Assembly (NCBI GenBank): GCA_001313365.1
Contig: BBFS01000009.1
Coordinates: 18,107 to 82,106, forward strand
Direction: 5' to 3'
Source: Paenarthrobacter nitroguajacolicus JCM 14115
Lineage (GTDB): Bacteria; Actinomycetota; Actinomycetes; Actinomycetales; Micrococcaceae
DNA length: 64,000 bases
Position numbers and translations under genes: made by a program. Under the pieces are notes generated by a model, which saw only the letters and a list, made by a program, of their open reading frames with translations, was not told where the DNA came from and did no database searches. Numbering within the stretch: the first letter of the stretch is position 1; each line of letters starts with the position of its first letter. Below, piece by piece: positions 23,660 to 34,283 of this stretch.

Positions 23660-24176
23660 CTAAAGCGCCCCGGAAGCTCCCCCCCAGTACGCGAGGCAAA
23701 AGCCACGACGTCCTTCTGAAAAAGGAAAACAATCGCAGCGAACGCCGGAATCAGCATCGCCGCTCCCTGCAACACCAGTCCCCCGGTTACGGTGGGGAAA
23801 CCAATGGTGAGAACAAACAATTGGGCCACCAAAGCTGCGGCACGCGTCCACCTATAGCCGCGGAACAAGAAGTGGCTTACGGCGAATAGCCACGCAGAGA
23901 AGGCCAGCAGCAGCCCAAGAGTGAAGATTGCCCCCCCCAAAAGGTCAGCACTGGAGCACCCGTCAACAGTTCGAATGCGTACCAAGCAGCTGCCCCCCCG
24001 AGGAGGGCGAGGGCTTCAAGCGCTACAACCACTGAGATGATGACGATTCCCAGGGGACGGCGACCAGCACCAAGTCTGTTGGCTGCGAGGCTCGACGACG
24101 CATCAGGATTATCGCTTCCGTCCGGGCCGGACGCGGGTTGGCAGGGTTTACGGGAGGTCTTGACACACTGGCACAC
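23660..24176 (-). CDS. small four-helix membrane protein, unknown function (frameshifted)
   Basis: Starting around 24176 the protein has a hydrophilic, Ser/Pro-rich N-terminal tail of about 40 residues and then four hydrophobic segments: 'LGIVIISVVVALEALALLGG', 'TLGLLLAFSAWLFAVSHFLF', 'ALVAQLFVLTIGFP', and 'GAAMLIPAFAAIVFLF'. The frame breaks at a C run near 23930 and at a run near 23683; corrected it ends 'FASRTGGASGAL' with stop at 23660-23662. About 170 residues. It converges with the EssC-like gene. Such short membrane proteins beside whiB1 have no known role. Confidence 0.6.
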
Positions 24177-24312
24177 TACCGGACATAGTCATCTAGCAGT
24201 GAGGGCACTGGCGGCTGATGTGATGCATCGCTCACGGATTCCGGGCATTTCGACCACTAACACCCCCCCTTGTTTACAAGGCGTTAACATGAAACGCTTG
24301 ACTCAGACGACC

Positions 24313-24338
24313 AAGGGGGGGCCCATGCGGGCCCCTTT
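24313..24338 (+). terminator. hairpin in the whiB1 upstream region
   Basis: AAGGGGCCC and GGGCCCCTT would pair perfectly around ATGC if the G run (24315-24321, seven G) were four, matching the CCCC on the other side. It is followed by T-rich sequence and looks like a terminator or leader attenuator upstream of whiB1. Confidence 0.5.
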
Positions 24339-24352
24339 CCTTTGGAGCCTCT

Positions 24353-24368
24353 CGTGAATGTTTTCACA
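24353..24368. promoter_or_regulatory. CRP/FNR-family operator-like site upstream of whiB1
   Basis: CGTGA-ATGTTT-TCACA matches the CRP consensus TGTGA-N6-TCACA in nine of ten defined positions. It lies 41 bases before the whiB1 start. In Mycobacterium tuberculosis, whiB1 is controlled by the CRP homologue Rv3676, so the site and its target agree. A promoter near it is assumed but not clearly visible. Confidence 0.6.
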
Positions 24369-24409
24369 AAAGGCCCTTCTAGTTCTCACGAATGGAGTGA
24401 CTGATCAGC

Positions 24410-24661
24410 ATGGATTGGCGTAATCGCGCAGCCTGCCTCGAAAAGGACCCGGAGCTCTTCTTCCCAGTAGGCAACACGGGACCAGCACTTCTGCAAATCG
24501 AGGAAGCCAAAAGCGTCTGCCGCCGCTGCCCCGTTGTAGACACCTGCCTTCAGTGGGCCTTGGAGTCCGGACAAGACGCCGGTGTTTGGGGGGGCGGCAT
24601 GAGTGAAGACGAACGACGGGCACTTAAGCGTCGCGCTGCACGCGCACGCCGCGCTTCCTAG
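24410..24661 (+). CDS. whiB1: WhiB1 iron-sulfur transcription regulator
   Basis: Complete, 83 residues. Four cysteines C9, C37, C40 and C46 (CxxC plus CxxxxxC) ligate the [4Fe-4S] cluster that senses nitric oxide. The 'GVWGG-MSEDERRALKRR' region is the WhiB1 turn and basic DNA-binding tail. One extra Gly in the GVWGG turn arises from a seven-G run at 24591-24597 and is probably an error, since this turn is nearly invariant. As in mycobacteria, whiB1 sits beside and converges with a PdtaS-type sensor kinase. In M. tuberculosis it is essential and partners the housekeeping sigma factor. Confidence 0.95.
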   Translation: MDWRNRAACLEKDPELFFPVGNTGPALLQIEEAKSVCRRCPVVDTCLQWALESGQDAGVWGGGMSEDERRALKRRAARARRAS

Positions 24662-24673
24662 CCCAAGGACAGT

Positions 24674-24710
24674 GAAGGCCGCGGACCCTTGGTCCGCGGC
24701 CTTCTTCGTT
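24674..24710 (+). terminator. Rho-independent terminator after whiB1
   Basis: A perfect 14-base stem (24674-24687 with 24691-24704) with a CTT loop, followed by TTCGTT, lies 13 bases after the whiB1 stop and may serve the convergent kinase gene as well. Confidence 0.88.
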
Positions 24711-24750
24711 AAGTGCTGCTCGTGAGATTCGCGAAACCTGGCTTTGGGAG

Positions 24751-26228
24751 CTACGCCCGAGCGAGGTTGAGGACGATCTCGACAGCGGTCCCCCCCGCCT
24801 TCGCGCGGCTCCACTGAATGGACCCGCCGAGCTCGCTGGTCACGAGTGTACGAACAATTTGCAGGCCCAATCCTTCGGTGTATTGGCCATCCGGCAGGCC
24901 CACGCCATCGTCGGCTATGGTCACCGTCAGGAATTCGTCGTTGCCGTCGCCATCTGCCCGATCGGCCAGCAACCACACCGTTCCTGTGCGTCCCTCGAGT
25001 CCATGCTCAACGGCGTTGGTGACAAGTTCGTTGATGACCAAGGCCAGTGGGGGTGGCAAAATCGCTGGGCAACTCGCCGAACAAACCTGAACGTTCTGTT
25101 CGCACTTGCTGGGACGGTGAAGCTACTTCAGCTGACAGCCTGAATTGCCGCCCAATCAGTTCGTCAAAGTCGACACTCTGAGTCAGGCCTTGGGAAAGGG
25201 TCTCGTGTACGAGCGCGATGGTGGCCACCCGCCGCATCGCCTGTTCCAGACCCTGCTTGGCTTCGTCGCTGACCATTCGCCGCGATTGCATACGCAGGAG
25301 AGCTGCAACGGTTTGAAGATTGTTCTTTACCCGGTGGTGGATCTCCCGGATGGTGGCGTCCTTGGTAACAAGTTCCATTTCCCTGCGACGCAGTTCCGAA
25401 ACGTCACGGCAAAGGACAAGTGCTCCGAAACGCTGCTGCTCGTCGCGCAGTGGAATGGCCCGAAGTGACAGACTGACACCCCTGGACTCAATCTCGCTGC
25501 GCCAAGCATCCGCCCTGTCACAACCAAAGGCAGCGTCTCGTCCACCATCCGCCGGTCCTTCAGAAGGCCGGCAGTCACCTCTGCCAGCGAACGCCCCCTC
25601 CAGGGATTCCACTTCCCCCCCCAGTCGACGGAAGGCAGACACGCCATTGGGGCTGGCATACTGCACAATGCCTTCCGCGTCTAGTCTGATGAGCCCGTCG
25701 CCCACTCGGGGGGCGCCACGTCGGGAGCCTGTCGGAGATGCGAAGTCGGGCCACAAGCCCAGGGTTCCCATCCGCAAGAGATCATAGGCGCACTGACGAT
25801 ACGTGAGTTCCAGCCTGGATGGCATGCGCGAACTGGACAAGTCCATATGCGATGTCACAACAGCGAGTGTTCTGCCGTTGCGCACCATGGGGACAGCCTC
25901 AACACGGAGTGCCATCTCACTGCTCCAGCTTGTTTCACTTGATCGCTCGATAGAGCGACTGTTCCACGCTTTATCCACAATCGGGCGGAGATCCGAGCGG
26001 ATGCCCTCCCCCCACGAAGTCCGCATGGAACACCGTATGCGATGTCGACGGACGGACGTGGGCGAGGGCAATATAGCCGAACTCCGGATGCGGGAACCAC
26101 AAAGCGAGGTCCGCGAAAGCCAAGTCAGCGACCATCTGCCAGTCGCCGACGAGGAGGTGCAGCCATTCGGCATCTCCAGGCCCGAAATCAGCGTGTTCCC
26201 TGATGGGGGGGTCTGTAAAGATTGCCAC
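24751..26228 (-). CDS. pdtaS: PdtaS-like sensor histidine kinase (frameshifted)
   Basis: A GTG start at 26228 is preceded by GGAGG. The roughly 490-residue cytosolic protein has an N-terminal GAF-type domain ('WQMVADLAFADLALWFP', 'RPSTSHTVFHADFVG'), a PAS domain ('DGLIRLDAEGIVQYASPNG'), and a HisKA_2/HWE-like kinase core: phospho-acceptor 'IREIHHRVKNNLQT', N box 'LVINELVTNAVEHGL', G1 'DDGVGLPDG' and G2 'GLGLQIV'. This matches PdtaS (Rv3220c), the sensor that phosphorylates the ANTAR RNA-binding regulator PdtaR. No pdtaR gene lies in this window. Breaks near 26010, 25615 and 25060. Convergent with whiB1, as in mycobacteria. Confidence 0.88.
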
Positions 26229-26259
26229 TGCACCTCCATTTGCGACGCCGGGACGGACC

Positions 26260-29200
26260 CTAGCGTCGAACGATTGACCTCAAGAGCCTTAATGCTACCG
26301 ACAGTGAAGCCATGTCGTCGGCTTCGAGCGCGTTGACCTCATCAAACATCGTCTTGGCACGTCCCAGCTGTTCGGCATTCTGCCCCTCCCACGCCTTCAG
26401 GCGATCCTCAGCCGAGGCGCCGGACTCTGTGGACTCAAGGACCGACGTCGTCATATCCGCCACCGTGGAGTACAAGTCATCACGGAGAGCTGCACGCGCC
26501 AATGCCTGCCAGCGGTCATCGCGAGGCAAGGAACTGATTCGTTCCAGCAGCGAATCCACATGGAAGCGGTTGAATACTGTGTAGTAGACGTGTGCAACGT
26601 CCTCGACGCCCTCGCTTCCGGTCTGGGCAATCCGCGCGATGTCCAAGAGTGCGTAGCTCTCGAACAGCTCAGCCCACCTGTGCGCAAGATGCTCCGGCAG
26701 TCCCCAGGTTCGTGCTTTGTCCAACCAACCGGAAATTCGGATCTTGTCCTCACCCCCGGAGGTAGTCCAGAAGCTTGGCCCTCAGCGGTGCCAACATGGG
26801 TTTGAAGGATTCAACGACATCGGAAATAGGCTGTGACCCCATCCCCTGGCCCAGCACCCAGCGTACTGCCCGGTCGAGCAACCGCCGGATGTCCAGATGG
26901 ACTTCACTCCAGTGTTCGGTGGGGGGGAAGGATGCCGGAAGTGCATTCAGCTCGGCAACCATGGGATCGAGATCATAGATTTCACGCAGAGCCACGAAAG
27001 CCTTGGCAACGGCCACCTCATTGGCCGACGTTTCTTCAATGGCCCGGAAGGCGAAGGTGATGCCCCCAAGATTGATGATGTCATTGGCGACCACAGTGGC
27101 GATGATCTCGCGCCGCAGCGGGTGAGTGTCCAAATCAGCGTCGAACTTTTCCCGCAGTTGCTTCGGGAAGTACTCACGGATTGTGTCCGCAAACCACGGA
27201 TCGTCGGCGAGGTTGCTGTCCCGCAACGCGCCAGCCAGCTCGATCTTTGCGTATGCAGCCAGGACCGCCAACTCGGGAGAGGTAAGTCCCTGGCCCTGTT
27301 CCAACCTCGACCGCAGGGTTTCCGTGGTGGGGAGTGCTTCAAGATCACGCTTGAGGTCGGCAGACTTCTCCAGCCAGTCCATGAGGCGCTCGTAACTTGG
27401 GCTCCAGTCCGCGACTCGGGTCCGGTCGTTGAGCAGCAGGATGTTCTGGTCGATGTTGTCCTGCAGGACAAGCCGTCCCACTTCATCTGTCATGTCAGCG
27501 AGGAAGCTGGCTCGTTCGGCGGAGTCAAGTTTGCCGGCCGCGACCATCCGATCCACAAAGATCTTGATGTTGACCTCATGGTCGGAGCAGTCAACACCGG
27601 CGGAGTTATCGATCGCGTCCGTATTCAGAATGACGCCTTGCAAAGCGGCCTCGATACGTCCCCCGCTGCGTCAATCCCAGGTTTCCGCCTTCGCCCACGA
27701 CCTTGACCCGCAGATCCCGGCCGTCCACGCGGATAGCGTCGTTGGCTTTGTCGCCCACGGCTGCATGGGTTTCAGTACTAGCCTTGACATACGTGCCAAT
27801 ACCGCCGTTATAGAGAAGATCTGCCGGGGGGGCCAGCAAAATCGCGCGAAGAAGCTCCGGGGGGGCTTAATTGCGTCGTTCCATCCGGCAGGCCCAATGC
27901 CTTGCGTACTTGCTCCGAGACCGGGATGGTCTTGGCTTGACGTGGATAGACGCCGCCACCTTCGCTGATAAGGGTGCGGTCATAGTCGTCCCACGAGGAT
28001 CGGGGGGGCAGTTCGAAGAGCCTTTGCCGCTCGGCAAACGATGCAGCAGCATCAGGCGAGGGATCAAGGAAGATGTGGCGGTGGTCGAAGGCGGCCAGCA
28101 GCCGGATATGCCGGGAAAGCAGCATGCCGTTGCCGAAGACGTCACCAGACATGTCGCCAACGCCAACCACCGTGAATTCCTCAGTCTGGGTGTCCAGGTC
28201 GAGCTCACTGAAGTGCCTCTTGACTGATTCCCAGGCTCCCCCGGGCAGTGATGCCCATGGCTTTGTGGTCGTAACCCACTGACCCACCCGAGGCAAACGC
28301 GTCACCGAGCCAGAAACCGTATTCGGCGGCAAGCCCGTTGGCGGTGTCGGAGAACGTTGCGGTGCCCTTGTCCGCTGCAACTACAAGGTACGAGTCGTCA
28401 TCGTCGTGCCGAACAACGTCCGGCGGCGGCACCAGCCTCTCGCCGTCTGCTGACGTAACGAGGTTGTCTGTGATGTCCAGAAGGCCTCGAATGAAAGTCT
28501 TGTAGCTCTCAATTCCTTCGGCCATCCAAGCAGCCCTGTCTACTGTCGGGTTGGGGGGGAGCTTCTTGGCAAAGAATCCGCCTTGGCGCCCGTTGGGACA
28601 ATGACCGCGTTCTTGACGGTCTGCGCCTTTACGAGGCCCAGAATCTCAGTCCGGAAGTCCTCCCGGCGGTCAGACCAGCGAAGGCCACCGCGGGCTACCT
28701 TCCCGAAGCGCAAGTGCACGCCTTCAACTCTCGGCGAGTAAACCCAGATCTCGAACATCGGGCGTGGGAAAGGAAGACCCTCAATGGACGTGGGATCCAG
28801 CTTGAAGCTGACGTATTCCTTGTTCTGGTAGTAATTAGTCCGGAGAGTCGACTCAATAAGGTTCACGAAAGTACGCAGAACGCGATCGGCATCCAACGTG
28901 GCCACCTGCTCGATCGACTCAGCGAGCGCTGCCCGCGCTGCCGCTTGGCGTTCGGGCCGCTGTCCTTCCGGAACGGCGGGGTCGAAGCGTGCAGAGAAGA
29001 GCTCATTGAGTCCACGTGCAACATCGGGGTTGCCCAGCAAGGTATCTGCAATGAATCCGAAGGAATTGGTGTTGCCCATTTGCCGCATGTACTTGGCGTA
29101 GGCACGGAGTACCACCACTTGACGCCAATGTATGCCTTCACGGAGAACCAGCCGGTCAAAGTTGTCTGATTCGACAGCACCCGTGATGGCTGCACCGAAG

Positions 29201-31132
29201 GAGGCGCCCAGCAGGTCTCCCGTAGCCAGGGGGGGGTCGACGCCCGCGGGGTACTTGAGTCCGAGGTCGTAAAGGAAGAAATCGCGATGATCCGAGGTTT
29301 CGATCTCGAAGGGCCGCTCATCCAAGACTTCAAGGCCGAGGTTGTGGAAGTAGGGAAGGATTTGGCTAAGGCTCTTGGCTCCATCAGGTAGAGCTTGACT
29401 CGGGCATCCTCCTCCAAGGCCTCACCGGCACCTTCGGGAAGATACACATGGACACCGGGCTTGATTTGCTTGGTGACCCGTCCTGCCCGCTCCGCCTCCG
29501 CGCCGTATTTCTCGAAGCGTTCAATGTCCTCAAGAGCGTCTTCCACTTCGTAGTCCACGCGGTACCCCGCGGGAAACGCCTCAGCCCACAGCGCAGACAA
29601 AACATCAGCGTCCTCGGCAGACCGGTGCTCACGGAGCACCTCTGCGATACCTTCGCTCCAAGACCGGGACGCACGCATCAGCCGTTGTTCCAGTTCCTTT
29701 ACGTCAACTTCCGCCAGTTCAGCCGTGCGGGGCAACCTGATCCTGAAGAAGACACGAGCCAATGCGGATTCAGTGATCCGGGCCTCGTAGTCAATGCTTT
29801 CGGCGTGGAACGTCTCGCGGAGTTCCTGCTCGATCCGGAGTCTGACGCTGGTGGTGTATCGGTCACGGGGCAGGTAGACCACGGCGGACATGAACCGGCC
29901 GTAAATGTCCGGGCGCAGGAACAGCTTGGTCCGCCGTCGCTCCTGGAGTCGCTGGATGCCGGTGGCAGTGGCGGCAAGATCCGGTATCTCGATCTGGAAC
30001 AGTTCGTCGCGAGGATACGTTTCAAGGATTCCCAAAAGATCCTTGCCCGAGTGGGAGTCAATGGGGAACCCTGCGTTGCGCAGGACAGCATCCACCTTGT
30101 CCCGAACGATTGGGATGTTGCGTACCGATCCAGTGTAGGCACTAGTGGCGAAAAGGCCGATGAACCGCCGTTCACCGTTAACGTTGCCCAACGCATCGAA
30201 GCTCTTGACGCCGATGTAATCAAGGTAGGCGGGCCGGTGCACAGTGGAACGCGAGTTCGCCTTGGTAATCACCAAGCACGCTTCTCCCGCGCACGCTTCC
30301 GGCCGGCATCCGTGAGGTGCTGGACTTGACGCGTGGTGTCGCCGGCACGCAGGAGGCCGAGGCCGCTGTCTTCACGGAGTTGAAGAACGTCCTCGCCGTT
30401 CTCGTCCACGAGGTCGTATTCGCGGTAACCCAGGAAAGTGAAGTTTCCGTTGTCCAGCCATCGCAAAAGGTCTTGTGCCTGCCGGAGTTCAGCGACTTGC
30501 TCTGGGTGCGTGATGCCGGCCAACGCCTCGGCTAGCTCGAGAGCTTTGCTGCGCATCTTTGGCCAGTCCTCCACCGCCGCCCTGACGTCGCCAAGGACGC
30601 GTTGCAGCCCGGCGATCAACTCTTCCCGCGCATCGTCACTTACACGGTCAATTTCAACAGCGATCCATGACTCCATATGCGACGCGTTGTCGCCATCACC
30701 CAAGAGGTGGGCCACGCTGGGAAGTGCGGCGGTGTCGCCGCTGGAGATGCCAACGTTGGACGGGACCCGGGAAATACCGCTCAGTTCACCGGACACACGG
30801 TCGCGGGTGACCACGAACAACGGGTGCATCACCAAACGGATCGCGCAGTTCTGGCGAACAAGTTCTGCATTGACAGAGTCGACGAGGAACGGCATATCGT
30901 CCGTGACGATATATACAACGTTTCGCTCGGGTTCGGCGGCGATCTGGACGACGGCATTTCCGGGCCGTCGGGACTGGGCAACGTCCTTGTGCTTTGTGGC
31001 CCGCGCAATCAGAAGTTCGGGTGAATACGCACGCGAGTCTTCCTCTGCGAGGTGTTCATAGTAGTCACCGAAGAACCCTTCACGGACAACTGTTGCATCG
31101 GACCGATCCTCCACGCTGGATCCTGACGACAT
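26260..31132 (-). CDS. gdh: NAD-dependent glutamate dehydrogenase, 180-kDa class (frameshifted)
   Basis: The ATG at 31132 follows GGAGG nine bases upstream. About 1620 residues, typical of the large L-GDH family (GDH-180). The N-terminal half has regulatory ACT-like regions ('[17 protein letters not shown]', '[11 protein letters not shown]'). The catalytic part has '[20 protein letters not shown]', the lysine motif '[11 protein letters not shown]', and the nucleotide-binding '[19 protein letters not shown]'. The C-terminus is alpha-helical. The enzyme oxidatively deaminates glutamate to 2-oxoglutarate and ammonia. At least seven breaks (near 30270, 29370, 29235, 28545, 28245, 27830, 27650, 26760), most at or beside poly-G/C runs. 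It neighbours the PdtaS-like kinase but is not overlapping it. Confidence 0.93.
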
Positions 31133-31189
31133 CTACAAACGCCTCCATCACATGTTCATTGCTGCGACTCTGCAGCCCACATGGCGAGC

Positions 31190-32511
31190 CTAGCGCTTAA
31201 AGAGGCGCAAAGCTCTGATAGTTCGACCAAACGAATTGCGATTTTGCTGGACGGGTGCACAGACCAAGCTGGCTATCGCCACCCTAAGAGGCGAGTCAGG
31301 CGCCACTTCCAGAAGGACTGCACCTGCCAGCAAAGCTGCGTCGCACGCCACAGAGTCTGCCGGAAGGTAGGCGTGCACCCCCCCGCTCCCGGACCATAGC
31401 GGTCCCAGGCGTCACCCAGTTGCTGCCTGGGCGAATGACCCACTGCCGAACGCTTCACTTTGTTCAGCACGACACGGAGATACTTCCGGAACCGCGGACT
31501 CAAGCTCCGCCAGCCTCTAACCAATCGCGGCACTCCAATGGCATCCGCCGCTCCTACGGCGAACACGACATCAGCCATTTCCAAACTGCGAAGCGTCGCG
31601 GCGTTCCGCCGCGGAGCCATGGTGTCAAAGCTGAGCTCTTCATCGGCTTCAAGGCAAAAACCTGTATCCACCACCACATGATCCGCAACTTGCCTTGCCC
31701 TTTCGAGGACCATCGAGACAGCCCCCGCCCTTAACTCCGTCCACCGGTCCGCCCTGGTAGTTCCCGTGAGTACCCGAAAGGTACCGGCCTTCGTGTAAAC
31801 AGGAATGGCCGCCGACTTGAGTGCCTCGATGTCGAGCAAACCCTGGTCCGCCAGCCTGCAGGCCTGGGCAAGACCCGCGGACTCGTCCAGCAGCCCAAGT
31901 ACCGCTGACACACTTGCCCCCCCATAGCTGTCAGCATCCACGAGAATGACGGACTCGCCAGCTGCGGCCAGCTCCGCCGCGATGTTGACCGCCAGAAGAG
32001 TCCTGCCAGGTGCGCCGACCGGTCCCCCCCACACGGCAGTTATCTGGCCTGACCCCCCCCTTGGTGTGTCGTCGACGGATTCCGCCGCAGCCTCCAAAAG
32101 CACACCCGCCCCCCCAGGGTCTGCGAATCCCGCGTCCCGACCAGCCAAAGGCTGGCTACGTGGACCTTCGCGGTCCACGGCCTCCGATATTTTGGCCGCC
32201 AGGTCCGCGGCATCGATGCCGGTCGAAGCTGTCACGGCGCCTATGGAGTGCAGGCGGTTCGCCTCAGCGGGATCATCGGTCAAGGCAACGATGGAGACGC
32301 CGACTGCTCCGAGGCGATCAACCAGTGTGGTGGTCAGTTCCTCGCAACCTTCCGCTACCACAGCCGCCAACGCGAGGCCGCTTTGGCAAGCAGCAATCAG
32401 TTCAGCTAGCTCTGAACACCGGCGCACCACCGTCACCGGTCCGTGCAGGCGTTCCAACCCGCCGACTACAGCTTCCTGCGCGGAACCAACGGTAACGACA
32501 GGAATGCTCAC
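31190..32511 (-). CDS. CpaE/TadZ-like ParA-family protein (one frameshift)
   Basis: A GTG start at 32511 overlaps the preceding stop as GTGA. The N-terminal 130 residues look like a degenerate receiver domain ('SIPVVTVGSAQEAVVGG', 'VGVSIVALTDDPAEANRL'). The ATPase domain begins 'ITAVWGGPVGAPGRTLLAVN', a ParA/MinD-type P-loop in which the usual Lys is Arg, then 'ESVILVDADSYGGASVS' and 'ADHVVVDTGF'. This order is that of CpaE/TadZ, which positions tight-adherence pilus machines, and of the actinobacterial Ssd proteins. A C run near 31380 breaks the tail; corrected it ends 'TIRALRLFKR' at 31190. Paired with a SAF-domain protein. Confidence 0.8.
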
Positions 32512-33150
32512 CGAACCACGCCCGCAGGATTCCAAACGACCGATACCTTGGCCTTGTTTGCTTGGGCACCCAGCAATTTTGGCATTTGCTCATCAGTTAC
32601 CAGCACCATCACCACGGTTGTTTTCGCAGCTCCCAACGCAGACGAGCCGCTGGTCATTCCGGCAATCTCCGCGCTGGGCAGAAGTAGCCGCGGTTCCTCA
32701 AACGCTGATTCGAACCCGGCACGGCAACCCAGACATCAACCCTGGAGCCTGGAACGGCCTGAGCGGGCAGCTCTTCCTCCATGGCAATGCTACTGGCTTA
32801 CGGTCGACGGCATCGGCAGACCCCAGGCTTGCCTGCGGGACCAGCTGATTCTTTGCTACCCGCTGCAGCGCAACCTTGCCCTCAGCGAAGCCGTGTTCGA
32901 CTGTGACATAGCTGGGCTCGACTTCATCCAAACGGACCTTGACAATGGATAAGTCCGCTTCAGTGACCACCTGACCTACGGCTATGTCTTCCCGGGCCGA
33001 GTAGACCTGCGTAGTCCTGTCTGCCGAACCAAGCAACGCAATGACTCCGGCCACAGATCCCAAAACCAGCAATACGCCGATGAGCAGCCGGGGATCCTTC
33101 CACGATGGCTTCTTTAGCCTTGGAGCTGCAACGCCCGCACTCTGACCCAT
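32508..33150 (-). CDS. SAF-domain (CpaB/RcpC-like) membrane-anchored protein (one frameshift)
   Basis: ATG at 33150 with AGCAGGAAA upstream. A basic cytoplasmic N-terminus is followed by one membrane segment ('LLIGVLLVLGSVAGVIALLG') and an external SAF domain ('AREDIAVGQVVTEADLSIVKV', 'GKVALQRVAKNQLV'). The frame moves near 32770 and continues 'ELPAQAVPGSRVDVWVAVPG' and on to 'KVSVVWNPAGVVR', overlapping the CpaE-like start. The architecture is that of CpaB/RcpC pilus proteins. No pilin, CpaF or TadB/C gene lies nearby, so a pilus role is uncertain. Confidence 0.75.
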
Positions 33151-33310
33151 TTTCCTGCTCCCCCCCACTTTGAGTTATGGCACGGCCGATGGCACCTGCC
33201 TCCTCATTCTTACCGGCGTCTTCCACAGCTCCAAAGCCATTGGCCTCAAACAGGCGGTAACTGTGGATAACTACCCCCCCAAAAGTGAACGAGGCTGGCA
33301 AAATGAAGCC

Positions 33311-33538
33311 ATGCCCCCCCGATTCCTGACTCTGGCGGATGTCGCCGAACAACTCCAAATCAATTCGCCTCAGGCCTATGCCCTGGTTAGAAGCGGCGAA
33401 CTGAAGGCCCTACAGGTGGGAGGGCGGGGGGGACAATGGCGCATCGAGGAAAAGATGCTTGAGCAGTACATCGAGGATCGCTACACAGAGGCCGGCCGCA
33501 TGATCGAAGAGGCGAAGAACAAGGTTCATCAGCCTTAG
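33311..33538 (+). CDS. BldC-like excisionase-family helix-turn-helix protein
   Basis: 75 residues from ATG at 33311. 'FLTLADVAEQLQINSPQAYALVRSGEL' (split for reading as FLTLADVAEQLQI and SPQAYALVRSGEL) followed by 'QVGGRGGQWRIEEKMLEQYI' is a MerR/excisionase-type winged helix close to BldC-like regulators that bind direct repeats. One Gly in 'GGRGGQWR' is probably extra, from a G run at 33427. A short acidic/basic tail follows. It is divergent from the SAF/CpaE-like operon and may regulate it. It is separated from the next gene by only six bases, tail to tail. Confidence 0.8.
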   Translation: MPPRFLTLADVAEQLQINSPQAYALVRSGELKALQVGGRGGQWRIEEKMLEQYIEDRYTEAGRMIEEAKNKVHQP

Positions 33539-33544
33539 TTGCCG

Positions 33545-34131
33545 CTACCCCCCCCTGAAGTCTTGGCTCGCCCCCCCAGAGCAAAGAGCTGCCAATGAAC
33601 TGAAAGGGATGGTCAGGACAGCGGCTATATTGCCGGCCCGGCGTACTTCACCGTGCGGAACAACTGTGAGGTCGAAATGGTCACGCCCCCCCACCCTGTC
33701 TATGACTCCATGCAACTTGTACCCATCGCCCGTCCGCACCTTCAGATGAACTACCAGTCAGAGCGGTCCTTTGACAGTGCCTCAGTGCTGAGGCAATCCC
33801 TAATGACTGTTGTATCCGTGACGAGGGCTTCAGTGCCAGCCGCCCCAATCCCTGGTAGGAGAGCACAGACGCGAAAGGCACCAGCCACTGTCGCGCACCC
33901 TCGGTCAGGACCAGCCACTCGCTGCCCGCATGACCTAGCACTCCTCGGATAACGTTGCCGTCAACCAGAACGATCTTGATTTCGGCACCACCGGCCCCCG
34001 CGGAGGCGATCGGCCAGATCGATTCCCGCGAGCTCAACCCTGGCCCGATCTGTTATCTCAGATTCCTTCTCCAGGGCACGCCCTGCAGAAAATTGTGCTT
34101 CCAGATCACCAAAAAGAGAGTCCCATCTCAT
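33545..34131 (-). CDS. conserved actinobacterial protein of unknown function (frameshifted)
   Basis: The ATG at 34131 opens 'MRWDSLFGDLEAQFSAGRA' with a charged coiled-coil-like stretch, then, after a slip near 34010, a beta-rich region 'VLVDGNVIRGVLGHAGSEWL' and 'RQWLVPFASVLSYQGLG'. Further breaks near 33740 and 33670 lead to 'DGYKLHGVIDRVGGRDHFDL'. About 190 residues. The pattern suggests two small barrel-like beta domains, but I know of no function. It looks like a family common in Arthrobacter and relatives. Confidence 0.6.
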
Positions 34132-34283
34132 GTAGTCAGACTAGGCTGCAGGAATAAGCAAGGGCAACCCGTCGGTTCGGGAAACATCGCGATTGGACAA
34201 GAGGGGGCAAGTATGTTCAAAATAGGTCCAGCAGGTCAAACTGCATCAAATTGCGTCAACTAGAGCTTGGGGGGGGCTTTTGA

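Noticed and set aside
26897..27706. Open + frame of 269 residues
   Set aside because: Shadow of the glutamate dehydrogenase gene on the opposite strand.
29448..30329. Open + frame of 293 residues
   Set aside because: Antisense to conserved glutamate dehydrogenase sequence; high GC keeps the frame open.
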